A stretch of 64,000 nt of DNA from Candidatus Nanopelagicus hibericus (GTDB lineage Bacteria > Actinomycetota > Actinomycetes > Nanopelagicales > Nanopelagicaceae), in contig NZ_CP016771.1 of the NCBI RefSeq assembly GCF_002288005.1, forward strand, positions 868,001 to 932,000. The letters run 5' to 3'. Position numbers and translations under genes: made by a program. The notes under the pieces are model-generated. The model was not told the origin of the DNA. It worked only from the letters and a program-made list of their open reading frames with translations, and searched no databases. Below, piece after piece: positions 19,097-27,653 of the stretch (the first letter of the stretch is position 1; every line of letters starts with the position of its first letter).

Positions 19097-20390
19097 ATTT
19101 CTCATTTGCCTTGAGACTTCCTTCACTCTTTGGCGCAAGTGCTTCTAGATCAACCTTATTTCCAGATTTATCAACAACATCTACTCGAGCTAATACCTGT
19201 GCCAACGCCTTCGCCCTAGCAACCTCGGCCACCATGGTGGTGACCTGGCCAGCCTGTGATACCTCTTTAATAAATTGATCAGGGCTCATTCCGTATCGAG
19301 CTGCTGCGCGCACTAAATACTCAGTTAATTCGCTCTCATTAACTGCAACTGATTCTGCCTTCACAATTGAATCTAATAAGAATTCGCGGGTGATGGTCTT
19401 CTTCACCTCTTCATTGACCTCAGCGCGATGCTTATCATCATCTAGTTTTCCCTCTTTTTCTAGATGATCATTAACCTCATCTTTGATAATCTCATCTGGC
19501 AGTGGAATTTCAACTGAAGAAAGCAGTTTTTCCATAAGCAAATCCCGGGCTTGAGCTCCTTGTTGCATCTGTTTTAATTTACTCAACCTGGTGGCTAAGT
19601 CTGCTTTTAGCTCTGCTAAGTTTTCAAACTCTGAAGCCAACTTAGCAAAGGCATCATCAACTGCTGGCAGCTCTCGCTGCTTCACCGCCTTCACACTCAC
19701 CTTCACCGTGCCAAGCTCATCAGCTGGCATGCCAACTAATGCAGTGTCAAAACTTTTTTCATTGCCAACTGATAAACCAATTAATGCTTCATCTAAGCCA
19801 TCGATCATGGAGGCAGATCCCACCTCATATGAGAGATCATTGGCGGTGCCACCATCTAGATCTTTTCCATCCTTAGTAGCTACTAAATCAATGCTGACAA
19901 AATCACCCTTTGCTACCACTTTTTCAACTGTGGTGAGGGTGCCAAAGCGAGTCCGTAAATCTTGAAGCTGCTCTTCAATATCAGCATCGCTAACCTGCAC
20001 ATCATCAACCTCAATTTTAATTTGTGAAAAATTTGGTAATTTAATCTCTGGTCTGATATCCACCTCGACTGTGAAGGTGAGCTTCTCATTATCTTTTAAC
20101 TCAGTAATCTCCACATTTGGCCGACCAATTACCAATACATCATTATCTTTAGCAGCCTGGGAGTAAAAAGTTGGCAGCGCTGCATTTATTGCTTCATCTA
20201 ATACCGCGCCTCGACCAACTCGCTGATCAATCATTGCAGCTGGCACTTTTCCTTTGCGAAAGCCAGGGATACTTATTTTTTCAGATAAGCTCTTATATGC
20301 CCCATCAATATGTGGCTTAAGCTCATTAAATGGCACATCAATAGAAAGTTTCACCCGAGTTGGCGAGAGTTTTTCAACATCACTCTTCAA
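19095..20390 (-). CDS. tig: trigger factor
   Basis: Ribosome-associated chaperone and peptidyl-prolyl isomerase. The 431 residues show the N-terminal ribosome-binding domain with the signature GFRKGKVP (near 43-50), the FKBP-type PPIase domain (about 150-240, GDFVSIDL), and the helical C-terminal arms. The start is TTG at 20388-20390, supported by AAGGAG seven bases upstream and by the conserved N-terminus (LSPTRVKL). tRNA-Pro ends 39 bases upstream on the same strand, so both may share a transcript. Confidence 0.96.
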   Translation of the reverse strand: MKSDVEKLSPTRVKLSIDVPFNELKPHIDGAYKSLSEKISIPGFRKGKVPAAMIDQRVGRGAVLDEAINAALPTFYSQAAKDNDVLVIGRPNVEITELKDNEKLTFTVEVDIRPEIKLPNFSQIKIEVDDVQVSDADIEEQLQDLRTRFGTLTTVEKVVAKGDFVSIDLVATKDGKDLDGGTANDLSYEVGSASMIDGLDEALIGLSVGNEKSFDTALVGMPADELGTVKVSVKAVKQRELPAVDDAFAKLASEFENLAELKADLATRLSKLKQMQQGAQARDLLMEKLLSSVEIPLPDEIIKDEVNDHLEKEGKLDDDKHRAEVNEEVKKTITREFLLDSIVKAESVAVNESELTEYLVRAAARYGMSPDQFIKEVSQAGQVTTMVAEVARAKALAQVLARVDVVDKSGNKVDLEALAPKSEGSLKANEK

Positions 20391-20429
20391 GTAACTCTCC
20401 TTAATTATTTAAGTAAATACTTTTTTATT

Positions 20430-20505
20430 TGGTCGGGGCGGAGGGATTCGAACCCACGGTCTCCTGCTCCCAAAGCAGGCGCGCTAGCCACTACGCTACG
20501 CCCCG
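20430..20505 (-). tRNA. tRNA-Pro (TGG)
   Basis: Full cloverleaf: acceptor CGGGGCG pairs with CGCCCCG, anticodon stem CCTGC/GCAGG with loop TTTGGGA (anticodon TGG), T-arm GTTCGAATC. Discriminator A at 20433 is followed by an encoded CCA (20430-20432). No terminator follows; tig begins 39 bases downstream. Confidence 0.97.
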
Positions 20506-20514
20506 AAGGCTGAA

Positions 20515-20520
20515 AGTCTA
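20515..20520 (-). promoter_or_regulatory. possible -10 box for tRNA-Pro
   Basis: TAGACT on the minus strand lies nine bases before the tRNA 5' end. A weak TTAGGA is found 18 bases further upstream as a possible -35. Only the -10 is convincing. Confidence 0.4.
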
Positions 20521-20622
20521 GAGGGTGATTTTCCCTTCTCCTAACCGAAGTAATAAGGTATGACTGCTACGGCAAACCAAGATAAACTTGGCAACTGCAG
20601 TAGCAGATCACGCAACAAATTT

Positions 20623-20696
20623 GCGGGTGTAGCTCAATGGTAGAGTTCTAGCCTTCCAAGCTAGCTGTGCGGTTTCGATTACCGTCACCCGCTCCA
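20623..20696 (+). tRNA. tRNA-Gly (TCC)
   Basis: Acceptor GCGGGTG (20623-20629) pairs with CACCCGC (20686-20692); anticodon stem CTAGC/GCTAG with loop CTTCCAA gives anticodon TCC; T-loop TTCGATT. Discriminator T at 20693 and an encoded CCA (20694-20696). It ends four bases before the stop codon of the convergent collagen-like gene. Confidence 0.97.
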
Positions 20697-20700
20697 ATCT

Positions 20701-21642
20701 TTAGTTGATAGAACCGACTTCTTGCCCGACAAAATCACCTCCAAGTGTCAAAGTTGTATCTGCATTACCTGTAGACATTCCACAAGTCACAGTTGCAATC
20801 AAAGAAAAATTCGTAGCCACTGATGACGCATCAATAATTACTTTTGAATAGATCGAGAATTCGAGCTTAGAACTAGAAGTGCGATAACTCTGACCACGTG
20901 TAACTATGTATTTTGTCGTAATCGTAGGGCTACCGGTACTCGCAGCAAAAGCAATTTTCAATGGGTAAGTATCTATATCGTTATTTGTTGCAAAAATGAA
21001 TACATCGACTATGTATTTTTTTCCTGCGAGTAGTGTGGCAAAACCGGTTGACGCTGACGTAGATCCCGAGTTTCCACTCAACACACTTGAGAATGTAACG
21101 ACACCTACATAAGCACTTACTGAACCAGCAGTCCCCGTATCTCCCTTTGCACCAGTAGCTCCAGTAGCACCCGTTGCTCCTGCTGCTCCAGTATCACCTT
21201 TTGCTCCCGCACTTCCACTGCTAGAGCCAGTTGCACCTGTCGCACCAGTCGCTCCAGTTGCACCTGTCGCACCTGTGTCACCTTTTGGACCAGCAGGACC
21301 TGCTGCACCATTTGATCCTGCAGTGCCAGCAGTTGCATTTACAGTTGAGCCATTTTTTCCATCTACACCAGATGGACCAACAGCACCTGCTGGGCCTCTT
21401 AAAGATGTAGGAAGTGGCCATCGATTACTTTTCTTTGGGCCATAAAAGTTCATGGTGTTTAAGTCAATATAAAAATCACCATTGACCCCTACTTTGGTTG
21501 ATGGCACTCCAGCACCACTGCGTATTGTGTTTGCAGCAGCTACCACCTCTCGGCCTGCGCCATTAGAAGTGGCGGGATTAATGAGTGTTATTAGTAATGC
21601 CAGAGTCAATACCTGGCCCACCCTTGAAACTTTTCTATTCAT
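20701..21642 (-). CDS. secreted collagen-like triple-repeat protein
   Basis: The 313-residue protein has a signal peptide (basic start MNRK, hydrophobic core about 11-22, cleavage near SNGA), an N-terminal region of about 60 residues, a collagen-like Gly-X-Y region (about residues 83-175) rich in GAT, GPA and GDT triplets, interrupted once by SSSGS, and a C-terminal beta-rich domain of about 135 residues resembling collagen-associated trimeric head domains. No LPXTG or membrane anchor is seen. ATG at 21642 has AAGGAG seven bases upstream; an upstream in-frame GTG (21672) lacks this. It is probably a cell-surface or extracellular fibre; the target is unknown. The triplet region can vary by slippage. 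Confidence 0.8.
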   Translation of the reverse strand: MNRKVSRVGQVLTLALLITLINPATSNGAGREVVAAANTIRSGAGVPSTKVGVNGDFYIDLNTMNFYGPKKSNRWPLPTSLRGPAGAVGPSGVDGKNGSTVNATAGTAGSNGAAGPAGPKGDTGATGATGATGATGATGSSSGSAGAKGDTGAAGATGATGATGAKGDTGTAGSVSAYVGVVTFSSVLSGNSGSTSASTGFATLLAGKKYIVDVFIFATNNDIDTYPLKIAFAASTGSPTITTKYIVTRGQSYRTSSSKLEFSIYSKVIIDASSVATNFSLIATVTCGMSTGNADTTLTLGGDFVGQEVGSIN

Positions 21643-21923
21643 TATCACTCCTTGATACTTAATCGGTATCACCTGAGCGGTGATGCTCTAAACAAAGGGT
21701 GAGCCTGATTACGCAAAGTTAGAAGAGTGCCCGCCCTCAGGTAGTGCTAATTCACACTGAACTCTCAGAAAAATAGGTGGTAGCACTTTGGTAAAACCTT
21801 CTAATATTTGGCCATCGAGTAAAACTCTGACCTGACGCTCAGGTGGCGTAGATAACCACCACAGGAACATGGAGTTATCTACTCACATCAGGTGCAAAAA
21901 AGTACTTGAGGAAAAGAGGATAG
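21643..21923. promoter_or_regulatory. divergent control region with repeated ACCTGA/TCAGGT sites
   Basis: This 281-base region separates two divergent secreted-protein genes. The hexamer ACCTGA or its complement occurs at 21671, 21737, 21830, 21839 and 21888; the third and fourth form the palindrome ACCTGA-CGC-TCAGGT (21830-21844). There are also ATCACC-N5-GGTGAT (21668-21684) and an 8-bp inverted repeat TAGATAAC-N17-GTTATCTA (21849-21881). They look like operator sites for an unidentified regulator. No ORF is present. Confidence 0.45.
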
Positions 21924-22433
21924 ATGAATAAGAAATTAGTCGCAGCAATTGCAGCAACTGCAATTGCACTAACTGTTTCCACAACTGCGGTGGCATCGGC
22001 AGATGATGGTAGAGGTAAAGATGGGATCTCATCCCTGCTCTCTGGCTTAGTAAGTAAGGGCACAATTACCCAATCCCAAGCAGATGCAATTATTAAAGCG
22101 GCAGCCGATGCTAGAGCTGCAGCCAAAGGTGTTATGGATAAAAATCGCGCTGCGATCGACAGCGTAGTCACCTCCACACTTGGAATTTCACTAGATACTC
22201 TAAAGAGCCGATTGCAGGCCGGTGAATCACTCGCCACAATCGCAGGTGATAAGAAGGCTGCATTAATTTCTGCAATATCTACTGAGATCAACAAACAGAT
22301 TGATGCCGCCGTAACCGCCGGGAAATTAACCACTGAACAGGCAGCTGCTCAAAAGGCTAAGACAACTGAGCGGGTGACAAAGATGGTTGAACAAATTAAG
22401 TTTAAGGGCGGTAAGGGCAAACACCGCGCCTAA
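21924..22433 (+). CDS. small secreted alpha-helical protein
   Basis: The 169-residue protein has a clear signal peptide (MNKK, hydrophobic core 5-21, cleavage after AVASA near residue 26). The mature part is helical and Ala/Lys-rich with two GxITxxQAdA-like repeats (GTITQSQADAI and GKLTTEQAAAQ) around an LGIS-LKSRLQAGESLATIAG segment. This resembles DUF2680/YckD-like secreted proteins, but I cannot name a function. The mature tail is very basic (KFKGGKGKHRA). ATG at 21924 is preceded by GAGGA. It shares a control region with the collagen-like gene and ends before a strong terminator. Confidence 0.75.
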   Translation: MNKKLVAAIAATAIALTVSTTAVASADDGRGKDGISSLLSGLVSKGTITQSQADAIIKAAADARAAAKGVMDKNRAAIDSVVTSTLGISLDTLKSRLQAGESLATIAGDKKAALISAISTEINKQIDAAVTAGKLTTEQAAAQKAKTTERVTKMVEQIKFKGGKGKHRA

Positions 22434-22470
22434 AAACTGATTCAAACCTTCCTTCCCTTAAGACACAAGA

Positions 22471-22509
22471 AACCCGGCTTAAACAAATAAGCCGGGTTCT
22501 TTTGTTTTC
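22471..22509 (+). terminator. intrinsic terminator
   Basis: A perfect 11-bp stem (22471-22481 with 22488-22498) around a 6-base loop is followed by CTTTTTGTTTT on the plus strand. It ends the small secreted-protein transcript. The rpiB start codon lies only about 16 bases further on. Confidence 0.93.
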
Positions 22510-22524
22510 TGCCAAACTACCGAT

Positions 22525-22980
22525 ATGAAGATTCATATTGGCAGCGATCACGCTGGGTTGGAGTTTAAAGCCAAAATCATTAGCCACTTAGAAAAACTAG
22601 GTCATCAAGTGACAGATCATGGGCCCCATCAATATGACGCATTAGATGATTACCCAATTTTTTGTATTCCAGCAGCCCAAGCTACTGCTGCAGATCCCAC
22701 CTCTTTTGGAATTGTCTTAGGTGGCTCTGGAAATGGTGAACAGATGGCAGCTAACAAGGTGGTTGGTGTTAGAGCTGCTTTGGTTTGGTCAATTGAAACA
22801 GCAAAGTTGGCCCGTGAACATAACAATGCAAATGTAATTTCAATCGGCGGGCGGCTGCATGATGAGGCGTTTTGCCTAAAGTTAGTTGATACCTTTTTGG
22901 CAACGCCATTTACCAATGATGAACGGCATCTTAGAAGAATTGGTCAAATAGCAAAGTATGAAAAAGATGGAAAGATTTAA
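22525..22980 (+). CDS. rpiB: ribose-5-phosphate isomerase B
   Basis: Interconverts ribose 5-phosphate and ribulose 5-phosphate. The 151 residues start with the diagnostic KIHIGSDHAG and contain GGSGNGEQMAANKV, the phosphate and anomer-binding loop. ATG at 22525 begins the conserved N-terminus but has no ribosome site, and only 16 bases separate it from the upstream terminator, so the message is probably leaderless; CAAACT six bases upstream could be the -10. It converges on trmB with shared stop codons in TTAA. Confidence 0.95.
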   Translation: MKIHIGSDHAGLEFKAKIISHLEKLGHQVTDHGPHQYDALDDYPIFCIPAAQATAADPTSFGIVLGGSGNGEQMAANKVVGVRAALVWSIETAKLAREHNNANVISIGGRLHDEAFCLKLVDTFLATPFTNDERHLRRIGQIAKYEKDGKI

Positions 22981-23633
22981 CGCTTCACATACCTAAAATC
23001 AGTAACTACATGCCCCTTCTTTAACCCTTGACCTTCAAATTTTGAAAGCACCCGCCAATCCGGCCTTGGCACCACACCACCTGAAAAAGCTGAGCTGGCG
23101 GCAAAGTGATTATTAATCCAACCTGCATATGGCTGCCAATCAGTTGCAATGTGGATAAAGCCACCCGGTTTTAATTTCTTTGCCACCATCTCCACAAAAT
23201 CACCTTGCACAATCCGCCGCTTATGCTGACGATTTTTTGGCCAGGGATCTGGAAATAATAAATGGATGCCATCTAAGGAGTTATCTAAAATGTAATTTTC
23301 AAATAAGTAGATCGCATCCTCCCTAATCAACTTAATATTGCTCAATTGTTTTTCAATAATTAAAAGCAGTAATGCAGCAAGGCCGGGCTTATGCATCTCA
23401 ACCGCAAGATAGCCAACCTGGGCAGTGCTCTGCGCAATTTGCGCAGTTGCCTCCCCCATACCAGAACCAATTTCAACAATTACTTTTTCCTTGCCAGGCA
23501 AAATTTGATTAAAATCAATTGGTGATTCCACCTGAATTGAGTAATTACCCCAATACTGCTCCATTGCCAAAGCTTGGGCACGGGTCATTCGATCACCACG
23601 AAGTGAGTAACTGCGATTAGATGGTCGCTGCAC
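22977..23633 (-). CDS. trmB: tRNA (guanine-N7-)-methyltransferase
   Basis: Makes m7G46 in the tRNA variable loop using SAM. The 218-residue protein has RSYSLRGDRMT at the N-terminus, SAM-binding EIGSGMGEAT, and the TrmB signature FPDPWPKNRQHKRR. The start is uncertain: the frame is open to TTG at 23669, but GTG at 23633 places the conserved block about seven residues from the start and has AGG nine bases upstream. It diverges from pepN. Confidence 0.92.
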   Translation of the reverse strand: MQRPSNRSYSLRGDRMTRAQALAMEQYWGNYSIQVESPIDFNQILPGKEKVIVEIGSGMGEATAQIAQSTAQVGYLAVEMHKPGLAALLLLIIEKQLSNIKLIREDAIYLFENYILDNSLDGIHLLFPDPWPKNRQHKRRIVQGDFVEMVAKKLKPGGFIHIATDWQPYAGWINNHFAASSAFSGGVVPRPDWRVLSKFEGQGLKKGHVVTDFRYVKR

Positions 23634-23714
23634 TTGGTTTAACCTGCAATCTCTGCTTGGATATAGCAAATAATAATATTGGTATTAATACCATAACTGC
23701 TTTAAGGAGTAATC

Positions 23715-26255
23715 GTGCCAGGTTTAAACTCAACTCGAGCGGAGGCGGCTGAGCGCTCTAGCCACCTGGTGATTCAAAGTTATCAGGTCACTCTTGATCT
23801 GAGCGTAGGCGATGAAGTATTTGAATCAAAAACTATTGTTAAATTCACCTGCAATAAAGCTGGTTATGAGACATTTATTGATGCGGTGGGCAAGAATGTC
23901 ATTAAAGCCACCCTTAACGGTGAGGTTGTTGATACCGCAAAATATGATGGTGAGAGTATTTTTCTTAAGAATTTAGCTTCCCAAAATGAGTTGGTAATTC
24001 ACATGAATGGGTTGTACTCAAAAACTGGCGAGGGATTGCAGCGATCAGTTGATCCAGTTGATAATGAGGTTTATCTCTACTCCCAAGGTGAGACTGCATT
24101 TATTAGAAAGATGTATCCCTGCTTTGATCAACCAGATTTAAAGGCGACCTTTACCTTAGATGTCACCGCGCCAACTCATTGGCAGGTAATTTCAAATAAT
24201 CCAGTCAAGGAAAAGATCAAGATTGATGAAAAAAATTCCAAGTGGAGTTTTACTACCACACCAAGAATTTCTACCTACATCACCGCCCTGATCGCAGGTC
24301 CTTACTACAGCGTGCAGGATGAGTATGTTGGTAAGAAGAAGGTGCCACTTGGAATTTACTGCCGTAAATCACTGGCAGAGTTTTTAGATCCAGAGGATAT
24401 TTTCTTAATCACCAAGCAAGGCTTCACCTACTTTGAAAAAGTCTTTGGTCTGGAGTATCCATTTGAAAAGTATGACCAGATTGCAGTTGTTGATTTCAAC
24501 TGGGGCGCGATGGAAAATGCCGGCGCTGTTACCTTTTTAGAACGGCTCTTAGTATTTAGATCCAAGGTTACCGAGCGTATGTATAACGCCCGGGCAAACA
24601 CAATCTTGCATGAGATGGCCCATATGTGGTTTGGCAATATGGTCACCATGAAGTGGTGGGATGATCTTTGGCTTAATGAATCATTTGCCGAATGGTCTTC
24701 ATACCTTGCAATGGTTGAGGGAACTAGATTTAAAAACTCATGGACCGGCTTTAATCAGGAGCGAAAGAATTGGGCCTACCGCCAAGATCAACTTGTCTCA
24801 ACTCATCCAATAGTTTCAGATATGAAAGATATTGACACCGTTGCTGGAAACTTTGATGGCATCTCCTACGCCAAAGGCGCATCAGTACTTCAACAATTAG
24901 TTGCCCACGTTGGACGAGATAACTTCATCTTAGGATTACAAAAATACTTCACTAAGCATGCCTTTAAAAACACCACATTAGATGACCTACTTTATGAATT
25001 AACCCAAACAAGTGGCCGTGATTTAAAGCCATGGGTTTCAACCTGGCTGCAAACTGCCGGTGTAACCACCTTACGTCCAGCACTTGAGATTGAAAATGAT
25101 ACTTACAAATCTGTGGCGGTCGTGCAAGAGGTGCCAACCATGCCAGTTGGGTCTAAAGAGCTTCGCCCCCACCGAATGGCGGTTGGTTTATATGATCTAA
25201 TTGGTAGCAAGATCGCACTTCGCAAAACAGTTGAGTTAGATGTAGCCGGTGCTAAAACCGTGGTTGCTGAGTTAGCTGGGCAAAAGGTGGCTGATCTATT
25301 ACTTATAAATGATCGCGATTTATCTTATGCAAAGGTTCGATTTGATGATCGATCAATCACTACCCTAAAAGCACACCTAGGCAAGATTGATGATTCACTA
25401 ACCCGCGCTCTGTGCTGGTCTGCAGCTTGGGATATGTTGCGCGATGCTGAAATTAGCGCAACTGATTTTATTGATATCGCACTTGCTGGTCTGCCGGGTG
25501 AAGATGACATTGCAACTGTCACCATCATTGCAAATCAATTATTCTCCACAATTGAGTTGTATTCCTCACCAAGCAAGCGAGACTCTGCCCGGCTTAAGGT
25601 AGGAAATGCATATGAGCAGATGTTAAGGCAGGCTAGGGCAGGCTCTGATCACCAGCTACAGTTTGCTAGAAACTTCACCTCATTTGCATCAAGTGCTGAG
25701 CACAATGATTTAATCAAAGAGTTGCTAGATGGAAAATTATCTGGGCTAAAAGTTGATGCAGATTTGAGGTGGACATTTGTAATTGCCCTAGCAGAGCGCG
25801 GCTTGATGGATAAACCAGCACTATCTGCTGAATTACTTAAGGACAACACCTTAACTGGACAACTCTCCCATGCAACTGCATTAGCATCACTACCTACGGC
25901 AGAAGCCAAAGATGAGGTTTGGAAATCCATTACCACAGAGGATCTGTCTACCTCTCAGCGGGAGGCGAAGATTGCTGGCTTTATGCGCGCACTTCACCGC
26001 CCACTACTTGCTGCATATGTTGATCCTTACTTTGAGTTACTTATGCAGACTTGGGGTAAAAAATCATATGAGGTGGCAAGTAAGTTTGTTATGGGAATGT
26101 ATCCAACCTATATAACTACCAAAGAGACGGTAGATAAAACAACTACTTGGCTAAATACAACTGGTAAAGATGGTCAGGATGGACTTCGCAGATTAGTTTC
26201 TGAAGGTAGAGATGCTTTGGAGCGAGCGCTAAGAGTTCAAGCTAAGGATAAGTAA
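23715..26255 (+). CDS. pepN: aminopeptidase N (M1 family)
   Basis: Zinc metallopeptidase removing N-terminal residues from peptides. The 846-residue protein has the exopeptidase motif GAMEN (near 263), the zinc motif HEMAH (about 299-303) with the third ligand Glu 18 residues later in NESFAEW, and a C-terminal ERAP1-like helical domain. No signal peptide, so it is cytoplasmic. GTG at 23715 has AAGGAG seven bases upstream. It fits peptide recycling in a scavenging cell. Confidence 0.97.
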   Translation: MPGLNSTRAEAAERSSHLVIQSYQVTLDLSVGDEVFESKTIVKFTCNKAGYETFIDAVGKNVIKATLNGEVVDTAKYDGESIFLKNLASQNELVIHMNGLYSKTGEGLQRSVDPVDNEVYLYSQGETAFIRKMYPCFDQPDLKATFTLDVTAPTHWQVISNNPVKEKIKIDEKNSKWSFTTTPRISTYITALIAGPYYSVQDEYVGKKKVPLGIYCRKSLAEFLDPEDIFLITKQGFTYFEKVFGLEYPFEKYDQIAVVDFNWGAMENAGAVTFLERLLVFRSKVTERMYNARANTILHEMAHMWFGNMVTMKWWDDLWLNESFAEWSSYLAMVEGTRFKNSWTGFNQERKNWAYRQDQLVSTHPIVSDMKDIDTVAGNFDGISYAKGASVLQQLVAHVGRDNFILGLQKYFTKHAFKNTTLDDLLYELTQTSGRDLKPWVSTWLQTAGVTTLRPALEIENDTYKSVAVVQEVPTMPVGSKELRPHRMAVGLYDLIGSKIALRKTVELDVAGAKTVVAELAGQKVADLLLINDRDLSYAKVRFDDRSITTLKAHLGKIDDSLTRALCWSAAWDMLRDAEISATDFIDIALAGLPGEDDIATVTIIANQLFSTIELYSSPSKRDSARLKVGNAYEQMLRQARAGSDHQLQFARNFTSFASSAEHNDLIKELLDGKLSGLKVDADLRWTFVIALAERGLMDKPALSAELLKDNTLTGQLSHATALASLPTAEAKDEVWKSITTEDLSTSQREAKIAGFMRALHRPLLAAYVDPYFELLMQTWGKKSYEVASKFVMGMYPTYITTKETVDKTTTWLNTTGKDGQDGLRRLVSEGRDALERALRVQAKDK

Positions 26256-26256
26256 G

Positions 26257-26433
26257 CTACTCAATTGAGGTAAGGGATGCCGGCTTACTTTTTTTCTTGC
26301 TTCTAGTTTCTTTCGCGGTGATGTAAGCAAAAAATGAGATCACCACAAACAACAGTGTTGGTGCGCCAACAAAGTAGGTAAGTGTTTGTAGAACCGTTAG
26401 CCCTTCACCTGCAAAGGTGCCATCTTCAATCAT
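26257..26433 (-). CDS. 58-residue single-pass membrane protein coupled to the HNH gene
   Basis: Short ORF with ATG at 26433 overlapping the HNH stop codon (ATGA) and stop TAG at 26257-26259, one base from the convergent pepN stop. The product begins MIEDGTFAGEGL, has one hydrophobic helix (about residues 13-42, with VVISFFAYI) and a basic Lys-rich tail (KETRSKKKSKP), so it is probably anchored with the tail inside. I do not recognise the family. The coupling and the filled spacing argue that it is real. Confidence 0.7.
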   Translation of the reverse strand: MIEDGTFAGEGLTVLQTLTYFVGAPTLLFVVISFFAYITAKETRSKKKSKPASLTSIE

Positions 26434-26954
26434 GCGCTAGCTGCTCCGACTGCTTCCACCCCAAATGGCTTCAGGTATGGGATCCAAATCCGCTGTGGTT
26501 TACCTGTTCCTAAAATTCGCCAAGCAGCACCGACCGGCTCTCGTGGCTTATAGCGAAGCCGCCATCCTAAATCCTTCAAAGTTCTATCTGCTTTTAGGTG
26601 ATTACATTTATGACAAGCTGAAACTACATTCTCCCAAACATGGCCACCACCCCTTGATCTTGGAATCACATGATCAATTGAGGTGGCAGTTACACCACAG
26701 TAAACACAACGATTGTTATCCCGTGCAAAAATTGCCCGACGAGATAGTGGCACTGCGTGACGATATGGAATCTTCACAAACTTATTTAATCTAATTACCG
26801 CCGGTAATGTGATGGTCCCTCTGGCGTAGGTAAGGATGCGGTCTGAATCTTCCACACTTGATGCACGCTGATTTAAGACGAGGAGTAATGCTCGTCTTTC
26901 TGTCACGACACCTAGTGGCTCGTAGGTGGCGTTCAGTACCAAAGTCTGCGACAC
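26430..26954 (-). CDS. HNH endonuclease family protein
   Basis: The 174-residue protein has an HNH fold with zinc ligands: CVYCG, the DHVIPRSRGG (catalytic His) and CHKCNHLKADRT. This is the chromosomal actinobacterial HNH family (start typically TLVLNATYEPL) with conserved position but unclear role; it is not associated here with a phage or toxin. GTG at 26954 begins the conserved N-terminus; another in-frame GTG at 26993 would lie inside a leader hairpin. The ribosome-site-like GGAATAGG is part of that hairpin. A 58-residue membrane protein is translationally coupled downstream. Confidence 0.88.
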   Translation of the reverse strand: MSQTLVLNATYEPLGVVTERRALLLVLNQRASSVEDSDRILTYARGTITLPAVIRLNKFVKIPYRHAVPLSRRAIFARDNNRCVYCGVTATSIDHVIPRSRGGGHVWENVVSACHKCNHLKADRTLKDLGWRLRYKPREPVGAAWRILGTGKPQRIWIPYLKPFGVEAVGAASA

Positions 26955-26963
26955 TTTAAAAAA

Positions 26964-27003
26964 CCTATTCCGTAAGGTCAGCGTGTGGCTCACACCGAAT
27001 AGG
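26964..27003 (-). promoter_or_regulatory. structured leader enclosing the HNH ribosome site
   Basis: CCTATTC (26964-26970) pairs with GAATAGG (26997-27003), and GTGTG (26983-26987) pairs with CACAC (26991-26995) inside it. In the minus-strand RNA the GGAATAGG just before the HNH GTG at 26954 forms one arm, so the ribosome site would be occluded when the outer helix forms. Function is inferred from sequence only. Confidence 0.45.
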
Positions 27004-27086
27004 GATATCTTGCCTTAGGTTGGCAAAAATTACCGCATTTCTAGGCATAATCTTGCTTACAATTGGGTTAAGGTTTGAATCTCACC

Positions 27087-27650
27087 ATGAAAATACCGCA
27101 AAATTTGAGAGATTTACTTGAGGCCTTCACCGGTGCCCCACTTAACATCACCGTAGTTCTTGGCTTAGCCCTTGCTATTTCACGGCTTGGTCAACGCTGG
27201 ATTACTAGATTCATGAATCGCATCGCCTCCGCTGATTTAATTCCCGGACCTAAGAGATCAGGGGTTAGACAAAAAGAGCGAGTGAAAACCACCAGTACGG
27301 TTTTAAAATCAACCTTAAATGGTGTGATCTGGTTGATTGCAATCTTTATGATCTTAGCTGAGTTTGGTTTAAATCTAGGCCCCCTGATTGCATCAGCTGG
27401 TGTGATTGGTGTGGCCTTAGGACTTGGCGCGCAAACTTTAGTGCGCGATATTTTATCTGGCATCTTTATGTTGGTTGAAGATCAATATGGTGTTGGCGAT
27501 AAAATCGATGTTTTAGATATTCAAGGAGTGGTCGAAACAGTTGGACTTCGCATTACTACTGTAAGAGATGGCAAGGGCACAATTTGGTATCTGCGAAATG
27601 GTGAGATATTAAAGGTTGGTAATAAATCTCAACCTAAATCAAAGCGGTAA
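27087..27650 (+). CDS. small MscS-type mechanosensitive channel
   Basis: Osmotic safety-valve family. The 187 residues contain two predicted N-terminal membrane segments and the pore-lining TM3 with its Gly/Ala pattern (SAGVIGVALGLGAQ) followed by the beta domain (EDQYGVGDKIDV). It ends shortly after the beta domain at GEILKVGNKS and lacks the C-terminal alpha/beta vestibule domain of E. coli MscS (286 residues). ATG at 27087 is preferred over TTG at 27075. It converges on the haemoglobin gene with a 3-base gap. Confidence 0.85.
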   Translation: MKIPQNLRDLLEAFTGAPLNITVVLGLALAISRLGQRWITRFMNRIASADLIPGPKRSGVRQKERVKTTSTVLKSTLNGVIWLIAIFMILAEFGLNLGPLIASAGVIGVALGLGAQTLVRDILSGIFMLVEDQYGVGDKIDVLDIQGVVETVGLRITTVRDGKGTIWYLRNGEILKVGNKSQPKSKR

Positions 27651-27653
27651 TAC

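Noticed and set aside
21130-21330. Tandem repeats as a possible CRISPR array
   Set aside because: They are in-frame 9-base codon triplets of a collagen-like protein; there are no unique spacers or cas genes.
21117-21338. ORF in another frame of the collagen-like gene
   Set aside because: It is the frame-shifted reading of the Gly-X-Y repeat (VQLVRQVQ type repeats) and has no independent signal.
26430-26954. HNH gene as a restriction or phage nuclease
   Set aside because: No methyltransferase, integrase or phage genes nearby; sequence fits a conserved chromosomal actinobacterial family.
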